Shown: positions 30,762 through 40,210, counted from the stretch's first letter. The stretch is 64,000 nucleotides of DNA from an uncultured Flavobacteriaceae bacterium (GCA_947501845.1 CANMXP010000003.1:1-64000), one strand, 5' to 3'. A program made the numbers and translations. The notes: a model not told the origin generated them from the sequence alone.

Positions 30762-32060
30762 ATGATAGAACAAGCGCCATCATACAAAAAAGAAGAAAAA
30801 ACAATATCTTTAATGGTTGAATTGCAAACAAACGGTTTGCTAAAAAATATTCAAGATGAATATCTCTATTGGGATAAGGTTAAATATAAATCCAAGAAAT
30901 ACTCTTCTAATGAATTATGGAATGCAGTTAAACTGCATAGGTTTCTAAAGGCCAATAGGATTAATTTTGGAAAACACTCTTTTTCTTTTGTGGTAACTGA
31001 CTTCATGCAAAGAGCTTTGCATCAATTTGATATGCACATAGGAGGAACACTTGGCAGCAACATTGGAATTGCTGAGACAGATAAAACAAAATATATTATA
31101 AGCTCACTCATAGAGGAATCTATTTCAAGTAGCCAAATAGAAGGTGCGAATACTACAAGAAAAAAGGCTAAAGAAATGATTCAACTTGAAAAAAAACCAA
31201 AAAATAAATCTGAATTAATGATTATGAACAATTTCATAACGATGAAATATATTGTTCAAAACAAAGAAAAAGATTTAACTCCTGAAAGCATTTTATATGT
31301 TCACAAATTAATCTCTAATGAAACTTTAGATAATACAGAGGAAGAAGGTTGTTTTAGAGAAAGTAACGACGTTCACGTTGTAGATTATAATAAGGGAGAA
31401 ATTGTGCACACTCCTTCGTTAAGAGAAGAACTTGTTAAATTAATTGAAGAATTATGTACATTCTTTAATAACGATACTAAAGATTTTATCCACCCCATCA
31501 TAAAAGGATGTATTATACACTTTATGATTGGTTGGATTCACCCATTTACTGATGGAAATGGAAGAACGGCAAGAGCATTGTTTTATTGGTATATGCTAAA
31601 AAAAGGATATTGGTTAACCGAGTATTTATCAATTTCTAGAATAATTCAGGACACTAAAAATCAATATGAAAAATCGTATCTCTATACGGAGGCTGATGAA
31701 AATGATTTAAGCTATTTTATTACATACCATATAAAAACAATGGAGAAAGCTTATGATGCTCTTAAAAAATATATAAACAGAAAGCAAAAAGAAGTTTTTC
31801 AAGCAGCGAAGTTTATGAAAATACCTCAAATAAATGAGAGAACTGCTCAAATACTCAAGTTATTAAATGATGATCCAGATAGGGTATTAAACACAAAGGA
31901 GGTTGAAACTAGGTTTAATATTTCAAATTTTACCGCAAGGTCTGATTTAAAAAATTTAGTAAAGTTAGGTTTTCTTGATGTGATTCAGGTTAATAAGAAA
32001 AAACAAAATTTTATTAAGTCTGAAAATTTTAATAGGATTATAAGAAAATTTAAAATATAA
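30762..32060 (+). CDS. Fic-family AMP-transferase (class II)
   Basis: 432 aa. The Fic core HPFTDGNGR (260-268) has the catalytic histidine and the phosphate loop. The inhibitory helix SSSQIEG (about 122-128, S/T-x-x-x-E-G) lies N-terminal to it, which makes this a class II Fic protein that is self-inhibited until the glutamate is displaced. The C-terminal part (about 375-432) is a winged helix (LNTKEVETRFNISNFTARSDLKNLVKLGFL). It modifies target proteins with AMP or another nucleotide; the target is unknown. It has its own promoter behind a strong terminator, unlike most cassette genes, and forms the last unit. Confidence 0.9.
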   Translation: MIEQAPSYKKEEKTISLMVELQTNGLLKNIQDEYLYWDKVKYKSKKYSSNELWNAVKLHRFLKANRINFGKHSFSFVVTDFMQRALHQFDMHIGGTLGSNIGIAETDKTKYIISSLIEESISSSQIEGANTTRKKAKEMIQLEKKPKNKSELMIMNNFITMKYIVQNKEKDLTPESILYVHKLISNETLDNTEEEGCFRESNDVHVVDYNKGEIVHTPSLREELVKLIEELCTFFNNDTKDFIHPIIKGCIIHFMIGWIHPFTDGNGRTARALFYWYMLKKGYWLTEYLSISRIIQDTKNQYEKSYLYTEADENDLSYFITYHIKTMEKAYDALKKYINRKQKEVFQAAKFMKIPQINERTAQILKLLNDDPDRVLNTKEVETRFNISNFTARSDLKNLVKLGFLDVIQVNKKKQNFIKSENFNRIIRKFKI

Positions 32061-32088
32061 AAGCAACAGCCAACAAAGCCTCCTCCCA

Positions 32089-32115
32089 CTAGTACTCGTT
32101 ACAAACGAGTACTAG
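32089..32115. repeat. Right-edge hairpin of the array
   Basis: CTAGTACTCGT pairs perfectly over 11 bp with ACGAGTACTAG around TACAA. It is the ungapped counterpart of the imperfect CTAGCGCTCG...CGTGCTA hairpin that opens each main repeat. Nothing of the rest of the repeat follows. Confidence 0.75.
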
Positions 32116-32252
32116 GAAAACCTGAGAAAGAGTAAGAAATAAATATACTATAAAGAGAAACCCTGCTCTACCTCCATAACTTAAATATTTCCCAATTATA
32201 ATATTCTTAACAACCTTGAGAAAAGCATTTATTTATTATTGACAATAAATAT

Positions 32253-33080
32253 ATGGCTGTTATTATGAGAAATAGGGTATTGGTAGTATTAACTCTTGGA
32301 TTAAACTTTTTTGGATACACTCAAAACATCACAATGAGTGGTTTAATACTTGATTCTGAAACTAAAAAACCTATTGAATTTGCTAATATTGGGATATTAG
32401 ATAAAAATAAAGGAACAGTTTCTAATCAAAACGGGGAGTTCAATTTAGAGGTTTCAAAAAAATTTCTAAAAGACAGCTTAACCATTAGTCATATAAATTA
32501 TGGTTCCACTAAAATTCCAATTGAAAACGTAAAAAACATAACCATTTTACTCAGCCCTAAAATGAATGAACTTTTAGAGGTTGTAGTTTCAAACAAAAAG
32601 AAAAAAAACAGAAAGATTGGAGTTAAAAGTTACAATCCTTTATTATGGCTTGGTGGTATCTCGGAAGATAATGATATTATAGAAAATGCTCAAAGAATAA
32701 ATATTCCTGAGAAAATGGTAAGAATAAAATATGTGAATATTTATTTAAGAAGAGGTTTCGAATCTGATAGCAGTTTTGTGAGAGTGAATTTTTATAAAAA
32801 TGTAGACAATGCACCAGGAGAAAGAATAGTTTTTAAAAATATTTTGGAGAATAAACAAATTAAGCCTGGTTGGCTTCAAATTGATTTAACAAAAAAAGAT
32901 ATTTATGTTGAAGAAGATTTTTTTGTTGGTGTAGAATTTATTCCTGATTTTGAAAATCCACTTAATGTTTATATTGGAGCAATATTAACCAAAGGGAAAG
33001 GGTATTCAAGAAGAAATAGTCAAGGAAAATGGACTAAACTTCAAGGCGCTTCAACGATTAATGTTGAAATAGAATATTAA
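32253..33080 (+). CDS. Carboxypeptidase-like regulatory-domain protein
   Basis: 275 aa. After a signal peptide (to about 23), residues 25-105 are a CarboxypepD_reg-like domain: MSGLILDSETKKPIEFANIGILDKNKGTVSNQNGEFNLEV. A basic linker KKKKNRKIG precedes a beta-rich C-terminal domain (IKYVNIYLRRG, FVRVNFYKNVDNAPGERIV, FFVGVEFIPDF) common in flavobacterial cell-surface proteins. The role is unknown. It is the first gene outside the array and faces TerB across a shared bidirectional terminator. Confidence 0.75.
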   Translation: MAVIMRNRVLVVLTLGLNFFGYTQNITMSGLILDSETKKPIEFANIGILDKNKGTVSNQNGEFNLEVSKKFLKDSLTISHINYGSTKIPIENVKNITILLSPKMNELLEVVVSNKKKKNRKIGVKSYNPLLWLGGISEDNDIIENAQRINIPEKMVRIKYVNIYLRRGFESDSSFVRVNFYKNVDNAPGERIVFKNILENKQIKPGWLQIDLTKKDIYVEEDFFVGVEFIPDFENPLNVYIGAILTKGKGYSRRNSQGKWTKLQGASTINVEIEY

Positions 33081-33115
33081 AAAAAATGCGTTAAGCTTTA
33101 ACTAACGCATTTTTT
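33081..33115. terminator. Bidirectional intrinsic terminator
   Basis: AAAAAATGCGTTA pairs with TAACGCATTTTTT around AGCTTTAAC. It serves both converging genes. Confidence 0.85.
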
Positions 33116-33143
33116 ACTATATATAAAGTTTGATAGAAATATA

Positions 33144-33575
33144 TTATCTATTCATATTTTTTATTTCATCAACAAAAGTATCTAAATCTACATCATTGCT
33201 TACCAAAACTAATGCTTTATCAACAATATACTTTACATTTTCAGTATGAAACCCAAGACCTACGCCAATTTTTTTCAACAAGGTAAATTCAGGATCACCT
33301 TTAATAGTATCTACATGTACCATTCTTACTAAATCGTACAAACGTTCCAAGCGGTTATCGTAAGATACTGGTGGATTAATAGGGTGCGATTGATAATTTT
33401 TTAAAATGGTTTTATAATTACCTTCAGTAATCTCCAATCTTTGCGATAACCTATCTAAAAACGCCTGTTCTTCATTGGTAATTATACCATCATCCATAGC
33501 AATGCGCACTATGGCTGCGAAATGGCTCTCATTACGCTTTTTAAATCCACTATCAAATAAATTTGAAAACGACAT
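33144..33575 (-). CDS. TerB-family protein
   Basis: 143 aa, all helical. FAAIVRIAMDDGIITNEEQAFLDRLSQRLEIT has the TerB repeat with acidic residues that suggest metal binding, and LVRMVHVDTIKGDPEFTLLKKIGVGLGF is a second such unit. TerB domains occur in tellurite-resistance and envelope-stress systems; single-domain forms like this are of unclear function. Cytoplasmic. It is oriented away from mfd, with a 290-base gap that holds only the promoters of both. Confidence 0.8.
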   Translation of the reverse strand: MSFSNLFDSGFKKRNESHFAAIVRIAMDDGIITNEEQAFLDRLSQRLEITEGNYKTILKNYQSHPINPPVSYDNRLERLYDLVRMVHVDTIKGDPEFTLLKKIGVGLGFHTENVKYIVDKALVLVSNDVDLDTFVDEIKNMNR

Positions 33576-33861
33576 AATCTTATTCTTTTTGTTTTAAAGT
33601 CGTGCAAACCTACATATTTTTTATATAAAATGAAATGAAAATAAGATAAAGTAGCCCCTATTTTACTCAATATTAACAAATAAAAAATATGCGGGGAAAA
33701 TATAAATAAAAGAGGTGCTTTTTTATATTAAAAAATACCCCCTTGTCCGTCTGCAAACCCGATGCGCAATCATGACTTTTAAAAACTCCTAAATTTCGTT
33801 TATATTTAACTTCTAAAAAAACTGTAAATCCTATATTTGTAGTCTTAAAACACAAAATAAG

Positions 33862-36800
33862 GTGAGTAAAATCATGCTTGAACAAACCTACACACAAACT
33901 TTGCAGATGCAAAATTTGCAAACTACTATAGCCCAATCTCAACCTTTGGATTCTGTTCAAGCTAAGCCAAAAATACACTTAAAAGGACTTGTAGGGTCTT
34001 CGTTCTCATTTGTCGTTTCAAGTATTTTTAAGCAGGCAGAGAAACCTTTTTTAATTGTTTTTAATGACAAAGAAGAGGCAGCATTTTATTTGAACGATTT
34101 AGAGCAACTTTGCGGAGATAAAGATGTGTTGTTCTATCCAGGTAGTTATCGCAGGCCATACCAAATAGAAGAAACCGATAATGCCAATGTACTATTGCGT
34201 GCCGAGGTATTAAATCGTATTAATTCGCGAAAAAAACCAGCCATCATAGTTACTTATCCAGATGCGCTTTTTGAAAAAGTAGTTACGAGGAAAGAACTGG
34301 AACGTAATACCTTAAAAGTATCGGTTGGAGAAAATTTGTCTATAGACTTCGTTAATGAAGTATTATTTGAGTACCAATTTAAACGCGTTGATTTTGTGAC
34401 CGAACCTGGAGAATTTTCTGTGCGTGGTGGTATTGTAGATGTGTTTTCGTTTTCGCATGACGAACCTTATAGAATTGAGTTTTTTGGTGATGAAGTAGAT
34501 AGTATAAGAACCTTTGATGTAGAAACGCAACTTTCGTTAGAACAGATCAAGAAAATTAATATCATTCCAAATGTTGCAAATAAATTTTTAGAAGAAAAAA
34601 GACAAAGCTTTTTAAAATATATTGCTCAAAAAACAGTGGTTTGTTTAAAGAATGCAGATTTATTGTTTTCAAGAATTGATGATTTTTATGGCAAAGCAGA
34701 AGATGCATTTAAAACGCTTTCTACAGAGATTAAACATGCCGAACCAAACGAGTTGTTCTGTAATTCTACTCTATTAAAAAAACAATTACTAGATTTTTCA
34801 ATTGTTGAATTTGGGACACAGAGTGTCTTTTGTCATTCTGAAGGTCGTGAAGAATCTCAAACTATTCAGTATAACACCACCCCGCAGCCATCATTCAATA
34901 AACAATTCAATCTATTAATAGAAGATTTAAATACCAACCATAATAAAGGTTACACGAATTACATTGCTTGTGTAAGTGAGCAACAAGCAAAACGTTTTCA
35001 TGATATTTTTGATGATGCCAGTGCAGAGCGTGGCCGAAGTATAGAAGAAGTGGTCTCTTACCAAACTATTGTACTGTCTTTACACCAGGGGTTTATTGAT
35101 CATGACCATCAAATTGCCTGTTATACAGACCATCAAATTTTTGAGCGTTATCATAAATTTCATCTTAAAAATGGCTATGCCAAAAAACAAGCCATTACTT
35201 TAAAAGAGCTTACCAATTTGGATATTGGTGACTATGTAACGCATATAGACCATGGTATTGGTCGCTTTGGAGGACTGCAGAAAATAGACGTAGAAGGTAA
35301 AAAACAAGAAGCTATAAAGCTCGTTTATGGAGAGCGAGATGTCTTGTATTTAAGCATACATTCACTACATAAAATCACCAAGTTTAATGGTAAAGATGGG
35401 AAACCACCTAAAATTTATAAACTTGGTAGTACAGCCTGGAAAACTTTAAAACAGAAAACCAAAGCACGTGTAAAACATGTAGCATTTAATTTGATAAAAC
35501 TTTACGCTAAGCGTAAAACAAAGAAAGGCTATCAGTATAACACAGACAGTTATATGCAGCATGAATTGGAAGCTTCCTTTATTTATGAAGACACGCCAGA
35601 TCAAAGTACAGCAACTGCAGATATAAAAGCAGATATGGAAAGCGAACGCCCCATGGATAGATTGGTTTGTGGTGATGTTGGTTTTGGAAAAACCGAAGTA
35701 GCTATTCGCGCAGCGTTTAAAGCTGTAGATAATGGTAAACAAGTAGCTGTTTTGGTTCCTACAACTATTTTGGCTTATCAACATTCTAGAACGTTTAAGG
35801 AGCGTTTAAAGGATTTTCCTGTTACGGTCGATTATGTAAACCGTTTTAGAACAGCTAAAGAAAAACGAGAAACTCTTGAAGGTTTAGAAAAAGGTAGTGT
35901 AGATATAATTATTGGTACACATCAACTTGTAAATAAAAATGTAAAATTTAAAGATTTAGGTTTATTAATAGTAGATGAAGAACAAAAGTTTGGTGTTGCG
36001 GTAAAAGAAAAATTAAAAACATTAAAAGATAATGTTGATGTATTAACGTTAACAGCAACTCCCATACCTAGAACACTTCAATTTAGTTTAATGGCGGCTC
36101 GAGATTTATCGGTTATAACAACGCCTCCACCTAATCGTTATCCTATAGAAAGTCATGTTATTCGTTTTAGTGAAGACACGATCCGTGATGCCGTGAGCTA
36201 TGAAATTGAACGTGGTGGACAAATATTCTTCATTCACAACCGCATTGAAAATATTAAAGAAGTGGCAGGCATGATTCAACGTTTGGTCCCAGATGCTAAA
36301 ATTGGTATCGGGCATGGGCAAATGGATGGTAAAAAACTGGAACAACTTATGCTGGCGTTTATGGATGGGGCGTTTGATGTTTTGGTAAGTACAACTATTG
36401 TTGAAAGTGGACTCGATGTACCTAATGCTAATACCATCTTTATTAATAATGCCAATAACTTTGGATTAAGTGATTTGCACCAAATGCGAGGTCGCGTGGG
36501 GAGAAGTAATAAAAAAGCGTTTTGTTATTTTATTACGCCAGAGTATTCAGCTATGACAGATGATGCTCGAAAACGTATTACAGCCTTAGAACAATTTACT
36601 GAATTGGGTAGTGGTTTTAACATAGCTATGAAAGATTTAGAAATTCGTGGTGCAGGTGATTTATTAGGGGGTGAGCAAAGTGGCTTTATAAATGAAATAG
36701 GCTTTGATACGTACCAAAAAATACTAAATGAAGCGATTGAAGAATTAAAAGAAAATGAGTTTAAAGACTTGTATAATGAACCTGAAGAAGATAAAGTATA

Positions 36801-37266
36801 TGTAAAGGAAGTTACTATTGATACTGATTTTGAATTACTTTTTCCAGATAATTACGTTAATAATATAACAGAACGATTAAACTTGTATACACAGCTTAAT
36901 AATTTAAAAACAGAAGCGGAACTAAACGCTTTTGAAGCAGAATTATTAGACCGTTTTGGGGAACTGCCAGAACAAGTAACCGATTTATTAAATAGTGTCC
37001 AAATAAAGTGGTTAGCTACTAAAATAGGTTTCGAAAAAGTAATTATGAAACAAGGAAAATTTATTGGTTATTTTATCAACGATCAACAAAGTAGTTTCTA
37101 CCAAAGCAGTAACTTTACGAAAGTATTACAGTTTGTTCAAACACATTCGAATGATTGTAAAATGAAAGAAAAACAAACCCGAAACGGGTTGCGCTTAATG
37201 CTTACATTTGATGATGTAAAATCGGTGAATCAAGCATTAAAAATGTTAAAGCCTATTGTGGCTTAA
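33862..37266 (+). CDS. mfd: Transcription-repair coupling factor Mfd
   Basis: 1134 aa from GTG (MSK...); an ATG four codons later is an equally possible start. Mfd clears RNA polymerase stalled at DNA damage and recruits UvrA. The UvrB-like N-terminal part (VGSSFSFVVSSIF, FYPGSYRRPYQIEE, RGGIVDVFSF), the RNA polymerase-interacting KOW-like domain (DIGDYVTHIDHGIGRFGG, about 454-471), the SF2 helicase (GDVGFGKTEVAIRAAF near 604, DEEQKFGV) and the TRCF C-terminal domain (near 1010) are complete. Oddly, 28 bp of a REP element (34831-34858) lie inside the frame and encode CHSEGREESQ in a surface linker. A TATATTTG -7 box is at 33832. Confidence 0.97.
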   Translation: MSKIMLEQTYTQTLQMQNLQTTIAQSQPLDSVQAKPKIHLKGLVGSSFSFVVSSIFKQAEKPFLIVFNDKEEAAFYLNDLEQLCGDKDVLFYPGSYRRPYQIEETDNANVLLRAEVLNRINSRKKPAIIVTYPDALFEKVVTRKELERNTLKVSVGENLSIDFVNEVLFEYQFKRVDFVTEPGEFSVRGGIVDVFSFSHDEPYRIEFFGDEVDSIRTFDVETQLSLEQIKKINIIPNVANKFLEEKRQSFLKYIAQKTVVCLKNADLLFSRIDDFYGKAEDAFKTLSTEIKHAEPNELFCNSTLLKKQLLDFSIVEFGTQSVFCHSEGREESQTIQYNTTPQPSFNKQFNLLIEDLNTNHNKGYTNYIACVSEQQAKRFHDIFDDASAERGRSIEEVVSYQTIVLSLHQGFIDHDHQIACYTDHQIFERYHKFHLKNGYAKKQAITLKELTNLDIGDYVTHIDHGIGRFGGLQKIDVEGKKQEAIKLVYGERDVLYLSIHSLHKITKFNGKDGKPPKIYKLGSTAWKTLKQKTKARVKHVAFNLIKLYAKRKTKKGYQYNTDSYMQHELEASFIYEDTPDQSTATADIKADMESERPMDRLVCGDVGFGKTEVAIRAAFKAVDNGKQVAVLVPTTILAYQHSRTFKERLKDFPVTVDYVNRFRTAKEKRETLEGLEKGSVDIIIGTHQLVNKNVKFKDLGLLIVDEEQKFGVAVKEKLKTLKDNVDVLTLTATPIPRTLQFSLMAARDLSVITTPPPNRYPIESHVIRFSEDTIRDAVSYEIERGGQIFFIHNRIENIKEVAGMIQRLVPDAKIGIGHGQMDGKKLEQLMLAFMDGAFDVLVSTTIVESGLDVPNANTIFINNANNFGLSDLHQMRGRVGRSNKKAFCYFITPEYSAMTDDARKRITALEQFTELGSGFNIAMKDLEIRGAGDLLGGEQSGFINEIGFDTYQKILNEAIEELKENEFKDLYNEPEEDKVYVKEVTIDTDFELLFPDNYVNNITERLNLYTQLNNLKTEAELNAFEAELLDRFGELPEQVTDLLNSVQIKWLATKIGFEKVIMKQGKFIGYFINDQQSSFYQSSNFTKVLQFVQTHSNDCKMKEKQTRNGLRLMLTFDDVKSVNQALKMLKPIVA

Positions 37267-37301
37267 TTATTGTTTTTAATTAAAAATAAATAGAAATAAT
37301 T

Positions 37302-38621
37302 TTGAACCGCTTATTCTTCTTAATAGTTTTATTACCAAGTATCCTTATTGCCCAGCATACAATTAAAGGTAAATTTTCACCAGCAAAGGATTATAATGCT
37401 GCGTTGTTATATAGAGTAACCCCTACGTTATCGGAGTATATTACAAATGCTAAGGTAGAAGCAGATGGTAGTTTCCAGTTTCAATTGGATTCTAATGAGA
37501 CTAAAGGAATTTATAGAGTGGTATATGCTGTTCCACAAGAAGATTATAACTTTGATATTATCTATAATGCCAATGAAGATATAGAACTTACTTTTAATTC
37601 TGAAACAGGTGTTACTTTTGTAAATTCAATAGAAAATAAATTATTAGCGTCTTATACAGATAGTATGTCTATGGTTACTCAAAGCATTGGGAATTATTTC
37701 AGACAAGAGAGCAAAGATACATTAGCATTGAAAGCGATTTTTAAAGCCCAAACAGAAACACAGTCAAGTTTTGAAGCTGCTGCAAAAAATACGATAGCAC
37801 TCCATTTTATTAAAGCTAATAAGCCATATATTCCTAGAAAATTTAAAGATGTTAAGACTTATATCGAGAACTTGAGAACTCATTATTTTGATTTTGTAGA
37901 TTTTAATAATGATATACTTCAAAGCTCTAGTTTTTTAGAAGAACGCATGTTAAACTATGTCTTTGGAATGTCGTTTAACTCGGCAGATGAAATGGCCAGT
38001 TATAAGAAAAATGTCGATATATTTTGTGAAGCCATGAAAAGCGCGCCAATAAAGGTCAAAAGAATTTTATTAGTTAGTTTATGGGAACAAATGGCAGACT
38101 TAAACCATGAAGGTATTGCTAATTATATTGCTGAAAATTATTTGATGGATATTGCCGTATCACTAAATGATCAGGAACTTTTACGCGGATTGATTTTGTT
38201 TAAAAACCTTTCTACAGGCAATGTAGCTCCCGATTTTTATCTAGAAGTAGAAAAGACAGGTGCTAAAAAATTAAGTGCTTTAAAAATAGCCGAACACTAT
38301 ATCATTTTATTTTGGAGCAGTACTTGTTCGCATTGTTTGGGTGAGGTTCCACAATTACAAACCTATATTAAATCTAAAGAAAAAGGTAAAGTAAAAGTTG
38401 TGGCTGTTGCTTTGGAAGAAGAAGCTCTTAAATGGAAAGGTTTAATACCCAATTATCCCGAATTTATTCATGTTTATGGTGCAGGGAAATGGGAGAACGA
38501 AATTGGTAATGATTATGGGGTTAAAGCAACACCAACTTATTTTGTTCTAAACAAAAACAAAGAAATTATTGCAAAACCTGAGGATTTCGAAGCTTTAAAA
38601 GCATTTTTTGAGAAAGAATAA
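37302..38621 (+). CDS. Thioredoxin-like (TlpA-type) exported protein
   Basis: 439 aa starting at TTG, chosen because it gives the signal peptide MNRLFFLIVLLPSILIAQ and no better start exists. The N-terminal half (about 20-280) is a DUF-type beta/helical region typical of flavobacterial TlpA proteins. The C-terminal thioredoxin domain (about 310-439) has WSSTCSHCLGEVPQL with the redox pair C-S-H-C, and ATPTYFVLNK with the cis-proline. Periplasmic thiol-disulfide chemistry is expected. It lies 35 bases after mfd. Confidence 0.8.
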   Translation: MNRLFFLIVLLPSILIAQHTIKGKFSPAKDYNAALLYRVTPTLSEYITNAKVEADGSFQFQLDSNETKGIYRVVYAVPQEDYNFDIIYNANEDIELTFNSETGVTFVNSIENKLLASYTDSMSMVTQSIGNYFRQESKDTLALKAIFKAQTETQSSFEAAAKNTIALHFIKANKPYIPRKFKDVKTYIENLRTHYFDFVDFNNDILQSSSFLEERMLNYVFGMSFNSADEMASYKKNVDIFCEAMKSAPIKVKRILLVSLWEQMADLNHEGIANYIAENYLMDIAVSLNDQELLRGLILFKNLSTGNVAPDFYLEVEKTGAKKLSALKIAEHYIILFWSSTCSHCLGEVPQLQTYIKSKEKGKVKVVAVALEEEALKWKGLIPNYPEFIHVYGAGKWENEIGNDYGVKATPTYFVLNKNKEIIAKPEDFEALKAFFEKE

Positions 38622-38635
38622 TTGATAAAGAAACC

Positions 38636-38995
38636 TTAAAAATGATAAAAAGCATCTTCTAAATGCTCAATATTAAAGGCCTTATCCTGTTTTACAATAG
38701 CTATAATATCAAAACGAACTTCAACATCTAAATCGTTTACATTAACATATTCGTCTACTGCTTTTACCAAACGTTGAATTTGTTTGGGTTTAACAAAATC
38801 TTGAGGATTTCCAAAATCTGCTGTCGAGCGTGTTTTAACTTCAATAATAGCTAGGGTATCTTTTTGCCTAGCAATAATATCGACTTCAGCTTTATCAAAA
38901 CGGTAATTACGTTCCATAATATCATAGCCTTTTTTTAAAAGAAAATCGACTGCCAATTGTTCACCTTTTTTACCAAGTTCGTTGTGTTTTGCCAT
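38636..38995 (-). CDS. YraN/UPF0102-family endonuclease-like protein
   Basis: 119 aa. GKKGEQLAVDFLLKKGYDIMERNYRF and AEVDIIARQKDTLAIIEVKTRS hold the restriction-endonuclease-like core (E of the first helix, D and E-V-K of the strand pair) of the UPF0102 family. It probably acts on structured or recombining DNA, though its role is unsettled. Cytoplasmic. It converges with the thioredoxin gene and follows the lipoprotein gene at 39020 on the same strand by 24 bases. Confidence 0.85.
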   Translation of the reverse strand: MAKHNELGKKGEQLAVDFLLKKGYDIMERNYRFDKAEVDIIARQKDTLAIIEVKTRSTADFGNPQDFVKPKQIQRLVKAVDEYVNVNDLDVEVRFDIIAIVKQDKAFNIEHLEDAFYHF

Positions 38996-39019
38996 GGAAC
39001 TAAAATAAACAAAAGTTTG

Positions 39020-40210
39020 TTATTCTGCATTTAATGCGGAATCTACATCTAAGCCAAAAAAGGAATCATTATTTTCAACAACATGATTAAAATGTGGAAT
39101 TGAGTAACTCCAAACATGACACATCGGGATTTTTGTTTTTATCTCACGGAGTTCTTCTTTAGTTAAATCTTTAAGAGGCTTGTTAAATTTTTCTTTTGAG
39201 GTCTTTTCTCTAACATCTTGATAAACGGAGTTTATAATGGCAGTCATTTCTAAAAAATCACCATAAGTAGATTCTAAATCATATAAACTAAAAATAACAT
39301 TATTATTCTCGACCCACAGCTTTATTAGTTTTTTTAATTCTGAAGTTGAAATGATTTTGTCCTGATTATAGATTTTGTTTTTTTTAAGATAAATGAATTT
39401 GGATTGTAGATTTTTGTTATTGAAAGTAGATAAAGAAGGCGATGGAGGAGGAAGTGTGATTTTAGAATTTATTGAGTTTTTATAATTTATATCCTCTTCC
39501 CTAATTGGAGGGAGTTTTTTTAAAATTCCTTGATAATTATAATATAAACCTTCTGTATTGTTAAACTTTATATCCATTTCGCTTACAAAAGCTATTTTTA
39601 AATGATTGATAAATTTTAATTGAGAAAATATCTCTTCGAGATAATGCATTGGAGTATTATTATCTATGTAGAAGTAATTAATGGGGTATGCTCTGTGTCT
39701 TCCTCCACATGCAGATACTAAAAAAGAAGGTAAATCATGTATGTCAGCATATTTATCGTTTAATTGTAGGCTAAATAAATTATTATCTAACCTTTTTCCA
39801 AAGTATACAAAACTATTTATGTAATTCTCTTTGTTTAGTGTCTGTAAATTGGGAATAAGAAGAGGCAAATCAATTTTTAAAATTGGTTTATGTTCATATA
39901 AAGTGTCTAAATCGTCTTTTACAAAATTTATAGAATCATTAAGAGTTAAAGTATCTTTTTTAATTGATGCTTTTAGAATAATGTTGTTAAATTTAAATGT
40001 ACTTTTTTCAATTTTTAAAGGATACTTATTATAGTGGTCAAAATGAGGGTAATTAAATTCAATAGAATCATTAGAAATAGCAATATCTCTTGATTCATTA
40101 TATCCATAATCAGACAGAAAATAACTAGTCCACTTTCCTTCAAATTTCTCTTTTGAATTACATGAAACGACAAAAAAACTAGAAACTAAAATTAAGAACA
40201 AATTTTTCAC
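39020..40210 (-). CDS. Lipoprotein with ExbD/TolR-like C-terminal domain
   Basis: 396 aa. The lipoprotein signal MKNLFLILVSSFFVVSCNS has its cysteine at 17. The first half resembles lipocalin-like repeats. After a proline linker (LPPPSPSL), residues about 265-375 read like the periplasmic domain of flavobacterial ExbD: KFIYLKKNKIYNQDKIISTSELK, ESTYGDFLEMTAIINSVYQD and the tail TSKEKFNKPLKDLTKEELREI. It lacks the ExbD membrane helix, being lipid-anchored instead. A role near TonB/ExbB energising is possible but inferred. It is followed upstream by the TlpA and BlaR1 genes on the same strand. Confidence 0.65.
   Translation of the reverse strand: MKNLFLILVSSFFVVSCNSKEKFEGKWTSYFLSDYGYNESRDIAISNDSIEFNYPHFDHYNKYPLKIEKSTFKFNNIILKASIKKDTLTLNDSINFVKDDLDTLYEHKPILKIDLPLLIPNLQTLNKENYINSFVYFGKRLDNNLFSLQLNDKYADIHDLPSFLVSACGGRHRAYPINYFYIDNNTPMHYLEEIFSQLKFINHLKIAFVSEMDIKFNNTEGLYYNYQGILKKLPPIREEDINYKNSINSKITLPPPSPSLSTFNNKNLQSKFIYLKKNKIYNQDKIISTSELKKLIKLWVENNNVIFSLYDLESTYGDFLEMTAIINSVYQDVREKTSKEKFNKPLKDLTKEELREIKTKIPMCHVWSYSIPHFNHVVENNDSFFGLDVDSALNAE

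Larger units (their letters stand above)
1401..32115 (+). mobile_element. Integron-like gene cassette array lacking an integrase
   Basis: About 25 units follow one another, every gene on the + strand, each closed by a recombination-site-like repeat. The main repeat (82-160 bp) runs from a CTAGCGCTCG hairpin through AATTATA...AACC, a TATATTTG box and GGTTT to TATAATTG|TT; smaller families end CG|TT. The first bases after each junction complement the bases before the repeat closing that same unit: GTTGTGTCTCATT at 19411 against AATGAGGCACAAC at 20110, GTTAGGAT at 7706 against ATCCTAAC at 10111, GTTGTGTGTA at 10289 against TACACACAAC at 10829. This is how integron cassettes and attC sites are organised. 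No tyrosine recombinase is in the window, and the core departs from strict GTTRRRY in many copies. Confidence 0.75.

Noticed and set aside
1401-32115. CRISPR array
   Set aside because: Repeats are 50-160 bp, irregularly spaced by whole genes, and no cas gene is present.
35446-36345. Cysteine-rich - strand frames inside mfd
   Set aside because: Shadows of the mfd reading frame; mfd is complete and conserved on the + strand.
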